A stretch of 29,291 nucleotides of DNA from CAYTET01 sp964436975 (GTDB lineage Bacteria > Bacillota_I > Bacilli_A > Erysipelotrichales > Erysipelotrichaceae). The notes beneath the pieces were generated by a model. It saw only the letters and a list, made by a program, of their open reading frames with translations. It did no database searches and was not told where the DNA came from. The position numbers and the translations under genes were made by a program. Positions 23,063 through 29,291 of the stretch are shown piece by piece. The stretch's first letter is position 1, and every line of letters starts with the position of its first letter. Location of the stretch: positions 1 through 29,291 of the forward strand of contig CAYTET010000018.1 in NCBI GenBank assembly GCA_964436975.1. The letters are read 5' to 3'.

Positions 23063-24281
23063 CACGTTGGTACACCCCCTTAGGGAAGAATAGTTTGGCA
23101 TCCTGCTGGTCAGCCGAGGAAGTCAAAGCCGCCACGATATTGGAAACCGTGGACAGTTCATAGATATTGTCGTTTTCCATCAATACCCAGATCCGGGTAT
23201 CCCTTTCCCCTTTGTAGGGGCGGTAGGGCTCCTGCTGCTGTTCATCCTGGTACAGATAATAGTCAGGATCATAGCCGGCCCGGCAGACTGCCGTAAGTAC
23301 TTCCTGGCGGTATTCCGGACTTTCGCATTCAAACAGATGGCGGTCCAGCAGCCGGCCGGCCAGATCAGCCAGCACAGCATCCGGCAGCTTGCGCATCTGG
23401 GCAAAGCCATACTGGCAGGCCGCTTCATCCAGATGATAGAGATCATCATTGCTGAGACGGGGCTGGGTTAACAGAGGCGCAAACATCGGCAGGGCATCCG
23501 CCCAGTTATTGTCATATTCATATAAAGCCTTAAGCCTCTTAAACAGCAGATGCAAAAGAGCCTCATAGCTGCGGGCCATCGGATGGTAATAAACCTGCCA
23601 GTACATGTGGTATCTGGCCATGATGTAGTCTTCCACGGTATGCATACCGGAAGCCTTGACCACCAGTTTGTCCTGTCTGACCCGCAGGGTTCTTAAGATC
23701 CGCTCCAGATCAAATTCACCGTAACTGGTGCCGGTGTAATAGGAATCCCGGCGCAGATAATCCATCCGGTCAGCATCCAGCTGGGAAGAGATCATCTGGT
23801 GGAGCAGCGGATTAGGATATGTTCCGTTTATTACAGCCGCAACCTGGCCGGGCAGCGCCGGATCACATTTAGCCAGCACATCATGAATCTCACTGGGCTG
23901 GGTTAACAGCTGATAGGTGTATTCTTCATGGCTTGTTGAGGTGATATGCTCAAAAGAATGCGAAAAAGGCGCATGGCCGATATCATGCAGCAGCCCCGCC
24001 AGCATAACAATTATCTTTTCATCTTCGCTCAGCGTATCCCTGATGTCGCTGACTTCACTGATCATGCGCCTGACGATTTCATAAGTGCCTAAAGAATGGC
24101 CCAGCCGGCTGTGCTCGCCGGTATGGTAGACCATTACCGTTGAGCCAAGCTGATGAATGCGGCGCAGCCTCTGGACTTCGCGCGTGTTTAAAGCATCCCA
24201 GACAACGGCATCATTGATGTGAACGTAGCCGTCAAGGGGATCCCGCAAGACCTTTTCTTCGGCAAGCTGGATATTGTTCAT
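23055..24281 (-). CDS. HD-domain phosphohydrolase (dNTPase-like, YwfO/EF1143 type)
   Basis: 408 residues from the ATG at 24281, with GGGAG 8 bases upstream; an ATG two codons earlier sits too close to that site. The HD metal-binding motif is complete: HTGEHSRLGHSLG (first His), GLLHDIGHAPFSHSFEH (HD) and a later Asp in QLDADRMDYLRRDSYYTG. This matches COG1078, which includes dNTP triphosphohydrolases such as Enterococcus faecalis EF1143. Likely role: hydrolysis of dNTPs, perhaps allosterically controlled. It is first in the lplA-gcv operon and overlaps lplA by 8 bases; no metabolic reason for the pairing is obvious. A TATAAT box lies just upstream. Confidence 0.9.
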   Translation of the reverse strand: MNNIQLAEEKVLRDPLDGYVHINDAVVWDALNTREVQRLRRIHQLGSTVMVYHTGEHSRLGHSLGTYEIVRRMISEVSDIRDTLSEDEKIIVMLAGLLHDIGHAPFSHSFEHITSTSHEEYTYQLLTQPSEIHDVLAKCDPALPGQVAAVINGTYPNPLLHQMISSQLDADRMDYLRRDSYYTGTSYGEFDLERILRTLRVRQDKLVVKASGMHTVEDYIMARYHMYWQVYYHPMARSYEALLHLLFKRLKALYEYDNNWADALPMFAPLLTQPRLSNDDLYHLDEAACQYGFAQMRKLPDAVLADLAGRLLDRHLFECESPEYRQEVLTAVCRAGYDPDYYLYQDEQQQEPYRPYKGERDTRIWVLMENDNIYELSTVSNIVAALTSSADQQDAKLFFPKGVYQRDS

Positions 24282-24478
24282 ACACATAACTCCCTGTGAC
24301 TACATTATACAACGATATGGAGGATATTTGATTTGCAGAAAAAAATAGTATTCTATGTACAATACCTATTTAATTGGTTAATCATATGTTGCTTATTGAA
24401 TTCGATTAATTTCTGTTTTTTACTTATTTACAAAAGTGAACCAATTGTTTATGCGCAAAAAAAATTAGTCGTATATGA
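24282..24478. other. Junction between chromosome and AT-rich restriction island
   Basis: Base composition drops sharply from about 24300 rightwards. The stretch holds the HD-operon -10 box and an 8-base inverted pair (AATTGGTT at 24372-24379, AACCAATT at 24439-24446). No tRNA, integrase or duplicated attachment site was seen. Confidence 0.5.
24304..24309 (-). promoter_or_regulatory. Candidate -10 for the HD-lplA-gcv operon
   Basis: Minus strand TATAAT, about 22 bases before the ATG at 24281, with no clear -35. It falls almost exactly at the change from GC-rich to AT-rich DNA. Confidence 0.5.
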
Positions 24479-25756
24479 TTACTTGAATGTTTCTTCTAAA
24501 AACTTATTTGCATACAATTCTTCCTTTGTTGTGGCCATGTTTCTAAAACAGGCAATACTTTGCTTTATCAGATCACTATATGGGTAGTCTTTTTGTTTCT
24601 TTTTATCACTGACTTCGTCTTCAATAAAGTTAGCAACGTCGCTATATTTTATAATTGTATAGCATTTTAACATTTCCTTATCGAATGCTTCAATTTCGTC
24701 TTGTATTTCAACTATCCTGAAATCAGGTGCAACGATAAAACATATTGGCTTGTCTTTTTCGTTAGCCCAATTATAATAAGTTCGTAGTTGAGTTCCGGCA
24801 TCTTCAGGTTTTTTTCCGTTTAATCCACTGAATACTTTATTTTCAATTACAACTCTTTGACATGTACTTTCTGCACAAATATCCATTCTGCCAGCGACTA
24901 TTTTTGTTTCCTTCCCAATTCGAAACAAGCCTTTATCAACAAACTGGGTTTTTTGAGAAAACTTTTTGCAAAACGCCTTAAATATGTCTATCTTGTTTAA
25001 AAAACTGTAAAGAATGTTTGTGTATGCTTGCTCATGATTTTGTATCCCGGCTAGTTTTAAAAATGTTTTTGTACTATTTCTTTTCTTAGTATCATTAACT
25101 CTTTTTGGATGGTATTCTTTTAATGAACCATTGGTTATTGCTTCTTGTATAACCGTATTAATTTTTGTGTAATCAGTCGGATATTTATCTCCATATATAT
25201 AACCTTTGTTTCTTTGAAATTTATACACTAAGTCATTTATATGCAGTGGCTTACCAGCTTTATAAATTCTTGAACCCCTGAAAGTTACATAGAGTGAGTT
25301 ATCACTATATATATCATATAAATACTTTCCATTATACTTAATGTTTAAATCTTTAATTATTGTCTTGACACGCTCTTGGCATATGCTATTTTTATCACCA
25401 CTTTTGCTTGCATGTATTTTATGAAGTTTTTCTGCTAACTCAATAACATACAGAATATCGAATTTCCCATTCTTGGTGCTACTGGTAAGTATCATATACT
25501 TACCGACGTATTTTTCTTTTCCGGTTCTCAACCATCCTTTTGTTCCTTCAACCCATATATTATCAGGGCATACACCTAATGGATTGTTATACACATAATA
25601 CTTATCATCGTCGGATTTAAAAAAATCAATTACTTCATGGCCAATATGCTCTTCTTCATCTAACCAACTGCCCAAAAACAGTTTGTTTAACAGAATTACC
25701 TTTTTATCGACATTTTCACCCATAAGTTTTCTTATGTCCCCCTCAAGTACTGTCAT
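24479..25756 (-). CDS. PD-(D/E)XK nuclease-family protein with unrecognised N-terminal half
   Basis: 425 residues. The C-terminal part (about 235-420) carries a nuclease core like PDDEXK_4: HEQAYTNILYSFLN with an early Glu (E242), GRMDIC (D292), VVIENKVFSG (E305, K307) and QLRTYYNWA. The catalytic set looks intact. The N-terminal half (about 15-230) includes HIGHEVIDFFKSDDDKYYVY and GKYMILTSSTKNGKFDILYV. I do not recognise it; a PUA/EVE-like reader of modified DNA is only a guess. No membrane helix or signal is seen. The start is uncertain: GGGG sits 2 bases before the ATG at 25756, while an ATG at 25723 has GAGGGGG further off. It lies 100 bases downstream of hsdR in the same AT-rich island, so an anti-phage role is likely. 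Confidence 0.8.
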   Translation of the reverse strand: MTVLEGDIRKLMGENVDKKVILLNKLFLGSWLDEEEHIGHEVIDFFKSDDDKYYVYNNPLGVCPDNIWVEGTKGWLRTGKEKYVGKYMILTSSTKNGKFDILYVIELAEKLHKIHASKSGDKNSICQERVKTIIKDLNIKYNGKYLYDIYSDNSLYVTFRGSRIYKAGKPLHINDLVYKFQRNKGYIYGDKYPTDYTKINTVIQEAITNGSLKEYHPKRVNDTKKRNSTKTFLKLAGIQNHEQAYTNILYSFLNKIDIFKAFCKKFSQKTQFVDKGLFRIGKETKIVAGRMDICAESTCQRVVIENKVFSGLNGKKPEDAGTQLRTYYNWANEKDKPICFIVAPDFRIVEIQDEIEAFDKEMLKCYTIIKYSDVANFIEDEVSDKKKQKDYPYSDLIKQSIACFRNMATTKEELYANKFLEETFK

Positions 25757-25856
25757 ATCCCCAATTTTGAATTCTTTAATTTTATCTTAATGATATAAAA
25801 TAAGTATAGTATCGTATCCCACAAATATTTTTTATATACAACTCAAAAGTAACTAT

Positions 25857-28800
25857 TTAAACATTGCTGCTATTATAATTGTAAATCCCAGAATACTTTT
25901 CGAAAAATTTTTTTAGTTCCTCAATAATTTTATTTTTCTTATTTTCACGACTATTATCGTTAGTAAACCTAGATACTGACGGCATAATTGAATCAATATC
26001 TGTTCCAAGAGTTTTAAGTTCGCCATCGCGGAAAGAATTATTCATATAGCGAAGTGTTTCCTCAGGTTTTAGATTCTGTTGTGAAATAAGATCATCAAGT
26101 TCTTTCTCTTCCTGATCACTGACAAACCTTGCCCAGTCTGAATTTACATCAGTCGCAACTGTAATCACCGCAATAAAGTTTTCAATTAGTTCCTTCTTAC
26201 TACGCAGTTGAAGACTTGAATCAATAGCCTTCCTTATTGCCAGTAAAAGATTAGCGTCCTGGCAATTACCATCATGATATTTGGCAACAAGCATCAAAAT
26301 ATAGTCAATATTGACTTCAACCTGTTTCACAAGTTCAACTTCAAATACCAAATCATCATTAATAATCTCTCTATCACTTCTGTCTTTATTCTTGAATAAC
26401 TGATATATATCAATATAACGGCTCTGATAGTCTTGATATTCTCGATCAGTTAATATCATTTCATTTTCAAATTGATCGAACGCTGAAAGAATATTGCGCA
26501 TCCTTAGAATAGTCCCGAATAATCGAACGAATTCTTTCTGGGCTTTTTCTCCTATAATTTCAGAACTTAATGAATAATCTTCTAACAATCGGTCTATTAA
26601 CTCTTTATATCCATTATAATGTTGCCCGCCTTCATTATACCCATTGTAATATTCTCTATAGCTCTTGAGAAGAACGATTCCTTTAGCATTCTCATCTCCA
26701 AACAAGGCAATGGCATCATCTGTTTCTTGTTGAAGATTGCGGAAACAAACGATGTTACCAAAGGTCTTAACTGAATTGAGAATTCGGTTGGTCCGCGAAA
26801 AGGCTTGAATTAAGCCGTGTTGCTTCAGATTCTTATCAACCCACAACGTGTTAAGGGTGGTAGCATCAAAACCAGTTAAAAACATATTTACAACTATTAA
26901 CAAATCTACTTCACGGTTTTTAACCCTCTGGGATAGATCTTTATAGTAATTTTGGAACTTTTCCGACGATGAATCAAAATTAGTATGGAATGCATCGTTA
27001 TAGTCTCTGATTGCATCATCTAGGAAATCCCGTGACGACTTATCTAACTGCTCCGTTTCAAATTCTTCTTCCTCTAAAATACCGTCAGGTTCCTCTTCAT
27101 TAGGACAGAAACTGAATATAATCGCAATCTTCATTTTATTAGGCTGTTCTTTTAACTGCTTTTTAAACTCAACATAATACTGCTTAGCAACCTGAATGGA
27201 ACTGACCGCAAATATAGAGTTAAAGCCATTAAACTTCTTACTCTTTAAATTATAGAAAAAGCCCCTTTTGGTCTTTTGATCAAAGTGGTCAATGACATAT
27301 TTTGTTACAGCTGTAATTCTTTCCGAAGCGGCCAGTGCTTTCTCAGTATCAATTGCGGAAACTTGAGCATCTTTTAGATAATTACTTTCTTTGATTGTAT
27401 TGACGTAATCTATACGGAAAGGCAAAACATTTCCATCCTTTATGGCGTCTACTATAGTGTAAGTATGTAGTTTTTCACCAAATGCCTGTTCGGTTGTCAC
27501 AAACTGAAGATTCTTATCCATGTTGGCATTAGCCGCAAAGATTGGCGTCCCGGTAAAACCAAACAAATGATAGTTCTTGAAGTATTTGATAATCTTTTGA
27601 TGCATTTCCCCAAATTGAGAACGGTGACACTCATCAAAAATAATTACGACATGTTTCTTATATATCTTATGTTCCTTGTTCTTTGAGATAAAAACATTTA
27701 GTTTCTGGATTGTTGTAATTATGATTCTAGAGGTTGTGTCTTCCAACTGCTGTTGCAGAATCATAGTAGAAGTATTTCCATTAGCTGCTCCCACTTGAAA
27801 TCGATCATATTCTTTCATTGTCTGATAGTCCAAATCTTTCCTATCTACAACAAACAGAACTTTTTCAATATATGGCAAAGCAGCAGCCAATTGGGCCGTC
27901 TTAAACGAAGTTAGAGTCTTACCGCTACCTGTAGTATGCCAGATATAGCCCCCAGCATCAATAGTGCCCATTTTTTTATAATTATTCGCAACTTCAATCC
28001 TATTAACAATTCGTTCTGTGGCTACAATCTGATATGGTCGCATAACCAGTAACATGTTTTCTGAAGTAAAGACACAATACTTAGTTAAAATGTTTAAAAT
28101 TGTATGTTTGGCGAAAAAAGTACTGGTAAAATCAACAAGGTCAGGAATAATTTTATTATTTCCATCAGCCCAATAAGAAGTGAACTCAAAACTATTACTG
28201 GTTTTGCGGCTCTTGTTCCTTTCCCCCATGCTGTATTCTTTTATGTGACCTTCACGCGTTGTATTTGAATAGTATTTAGTATTGGTTCCATTAGAAATAA
28301 CGAAAATTTGAACATACTCATATAATCCTGAAGAAGCCCAGAAACTATCACGTTGATATCTATCAATCTGATTGAATGCTTCCTTAATTGAAACCCCGCG
28401 TCTTTTCAATTCAACATGGACTAAGGGTAAACCATTCACCAATATCGATACATCATATCGGTTGTCACGAACTCCGTTGCCTTCTTCATATTGGTTTATT
28501 ACCTGAAGACTGTTATTATGTATATTTACTTTATCAATTAAGTAAATATTCTTTGAAGTGCCATTATCTCTTTTTAACACCTGAACATAATCATCCTGTA
28601 TCTTTCTGGTCTTTTCAACAATACCATCATTTTGATTGGCCAGATTATCACTCAAAAATCTCTTCCACTCGCTATCTGTAAACTGATACTTATTTAAGTA
28701 TTCTAGTTTGCTTCGTAGATTATTTATTAAGGTGGCTTCATCATTAATGGTCAGATGATCATATCCTTGCTCTGACAGCATTTCAATGAACTGTTGCTCT

Positions 28801-28907
28801 AATACTGCTTCACTTTGATAGGATATATCCTTCTTCTTTCCTTCCGGAACATACTCAGCAACAACAGTGCTTTCGCTCATGGATGCTACCATTTTATATA
28901 TCGTCAT
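25857..28907 (-). CDS. hsdR: Type I restriction enzyme R subunit (HsdR)
   Basis: 1,016 residues, with AAGGAG 8 bases before the ATG. An N-terminal nuclease domain (YDVSILVNG, D152; HVELKRRG, E166/K168) is followed by a superfamily 2 translocase: Walker A TTGSGKT (325-331), DECH (425-428), FTGTP (451-455), then the late helicase stretch FLTGFDATTLNTLWVDKNL and QAFSRTNRI. The C-terminal helical part binds the methylase complex. The protein pumps DNA and cuts it at a distance when the HsdMS site is unmethylated. The full length and all motifs suggest it is active. Its ATG overlaps the hsdS stop (ATGA). The AT-rich codon use contrasts with the chromosome to the left, a sign of transfer. Confidence 0.97.
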   Translation of the reverse strand: MTIYKMVASMSESTVVAEYVPEGKKKDISYQSEAVLEQQFIEMLSEQGYDHLTINDEATLINNLRSKLEYLNKYQFTDSEWKRFLSDNLANQNDGIVEKTRKIQDDYVQVLKRDNGTSKNIYLIDKVNIHNNSLQVINQYEEGNGVRDNRYDVSILVNGLPLVHVELKRRGVSIKEAFNQIDRYQRDSFWASSGLYEYVQIFVISNGTNTKYYSNTTREGHIKEYSMGERNKSRKTSNSFEFTSYWADGNNKIIPDLVDFTSTFFAKHTILNILTKYCVFTSENMLLVMRPYQIVATERIVNRIEVANNYKKMGTIDAGGYIWHTTGSGKTLTSFKTAQLAAALPYIEKVLFVVDRKDLDYQTMKEYDRFQVGAANGNTSTMILQQQLEDTTSRIIITTIQKLNVFISKNKEHKIYKKHVVIIFDECHRSQFGEMHQKIIKYFKNYHLFGFTGTPIFAANANMDKNLQFVTTEQAFGEKLHTYTIVDAIKDGNVLPFRIDYVNTIKESNYLKDAQVSAIDTEKALAASERITAVTKYVIDHFDQKTKRGFFYNLKSKKFNGFNSIFAVSSIQVAKQYYVEFKKQLKEQPNKMKIAIIFSFCPNEEEPDGILEEEEFETEQLDKSSRDFLDDAIRDYNDAFHTNFDSSSEKFQNYYKDLSQRVKNREVDLLIVVNMFLTGFDATTLNTLWVDKNLKQHGLIQAFSRTNRILNSVKTFGNIVCFRNLQQETDDAIALFGDENAKGIVLLKSYREYYNGYNEGGQHYNGYKELIDRLLEDYSLSSEIIGEKAQKEFVRLFGTILRMRNILSAFDQFENEMILTDREYQDYQSRYIDIYQLFKNKDRSDREIINDDLVFEVELVKQVEVNIDYILMLVAKYHDGNCQDANLLLAIRKAIDSSLQLRSKKELIENFIAVITVATDVNSDWARFVSDQEEKELDDLISQQNLKPEETLRYMNNSFRDGELKTLGTDIDSIMPSVSRFTNDNSRENKKNKIIEELKKFFEKYSGIYNYNSSNV

Positions 28908-29291
28908 GATTTCAACTCCTTAAATGTTAATAACTTGTCACGATAATACTCATACTGCTCCTGACGGGTTTTAATCTCGGCGGGAAGGCCGAAAGAAAGA
29001 CTAGCGCAAAGCGAGTCAAATGTGTCCAAAATGCGGACAATTTCATGCTGCACGGGCAATGGAGGAAGAGGAATCTGTAGGTCCCATAAATATGCTTTGT
29101 TTAATTTAGGCAAATTGCCTCCATATATCCTCGACTCTAAATCGCCTTGTCTGTTTTTAACACAATAGAATATGTACTTTATATCATTAGACTCATCTTT
29201 TTGCGAAGCCACAAAACAAACATCGGTAGCCCAAAAATAATCTTCTACCCAATTCACTGTTCCAGCACTTCCTGCTCTTGATATAGTAATT
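28904..29291 (-). CDS. hsdS: Type I restriction specificity subunit (HsdS), partial C-terminus
   Basis: About 128 residues are visible; the start lies beyond the right edge. ITISRAGSAGTVNWVEDYFW and IYCVKNRQGD-like stretches belong to the end of a target-recognition domain. IPLPPLPVQHEIVRILDTFD followed by QEQYEYYRDKLLTF is the conserved coiled-coil spacer that sets site spacing and binds HsdM. A GTG at 29257 is inside the domain and not a real start. hsdM is expected further right. The DNA target cannot be told from sequence. Confidence 0.93.
   Translation of the reverse strand, partial: ITISRAGSAGTVNWVEDYFWATDVCFVASQKDESNDIKYIFYCVKNRQGDLESRIYGGNLPKLNKAYLWDLQIPLPPLPVQHEIVRILDTFDSLCASLSFGLPAEIKTRQEQYEYYRDKLLTFKELKS

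Noticed and set aside
24333..24587. 84-codon plus-strand frame with TTG start and GGAGG 9 bases upstream, hydrophobic N-terminus
   Set aside because: It runs antisense into the end of the nuclease gene, its residue make-up is what AT-rich non-coding DNA gives, and no homology is recognised.
25484..25504. 9-bp inverted repeat GGTAAGTAT/ATACTTACC with 3-base loop, resembling the 13784-13843 motif
   Set aside because: It lies inside the nuclease coding region in AT-rich DNA; a chance origin cannot be excluded and it differs from the operator-like copies.
29255..29257. GTG as start of hsdS
   Set aside because: The frame stays open to the window edge with typical HsdS sequence (ITISRAGSAGT) before it.

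Overview
The window looks like the chromosome of a Bacillota (Firmicutes) bacterium. The split glycine decarboxylase (GcvPA/GcvPB), an AddB/RexB-type nuclease, SpoIIE/STAS partner-switching proteins, strong AGGAGG ribosome binding sites and TATAAT -10 boxes all point that way. An Erysipelotrichia-like lineage is possible, but this is only a guess. Most of the window is of moderate GC. Two stretches are clearly AT-richer: about 5.9-7.0 kb, which holds a broken regulator gene, and everything from about 24.3 kb to the right edge, which holds a restriction locus.

Layout. (1) 1-2411, minus: most of an AddB/RexB-like helicase-nuclease subunit, cut by the left edge. (2) 2533-5748, minus: a two-gene signalling module, a STAS-kinase fusion followed by a membrane SpoIIE phosphatase with its own anti-sigma-type ATPase domain. 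(3) 5.75-7.09 kb: an AT-rich scar with a wrecked Xre/antitoxin-like gene, a perfect 24-bp palindrome at its promoter and imperfect flanking direct repeats. (4) 7.1-10.5 kb: a small hypothetical gene divergent from a membrane-anchored Xre regulator, an AIM24-family gene, and an iron-sulfur flavoprotein/TetR pair. (5) 10.7-12.9 kb, minus: a four-gene operon with a stand-alone degenerate receiver (Glu at the phospho-Asp site), a DUF-type protein, a multi-zinc-ribbon protein and a lipoprotein. (6) 13.07-17.8 kb: a LuxR-type response regulator divergent from two overlapping sensor genes. The first sensor is a lipoprotein/7TM/degenerate-kinase protein and the second an intact HisKA_3-like kinase. 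Between the divergent genes lie three copies of a 9-bp motif. (7) 17.8-24.3 kb, minus: an apparent operon HD phosphohydrolase - lplA - gcvT - gcvH - gcvPA - gcvPB, covering lipoate attachment and glycine cleavage. (8) 24.48-29.29 kb, minus: type I restriction genes hsdS (partial) and hsdR, overlapping by ATGA, then a PD-(D/E)XK nuclease with an unrecognised N-terminal half.

How the genes work together. LplA should lipoylate GcvH, which shuttles the aminomethyl group between GcvPA/GcvPB and GcvT; the L protein is not in view. The RR/7TM/HK set is a complete two-component system with an extra pseudo-sensor, and the neighbouring pseudo-receiver operon may belong to it. The STAS-kinase/phosphatase pair looks like a self-contained partner-switching device whose output is not visible here. 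The best candidates for under-described biology are the STAS-kinase + SpoIIE-HATPase pair, the pseudo-receiver/7TM pseudo-sensor signalling region, and the N-terminal domain of the island nuclease. No tRNA, rRNA, CRISPR array or intact insertion sequence was seen.
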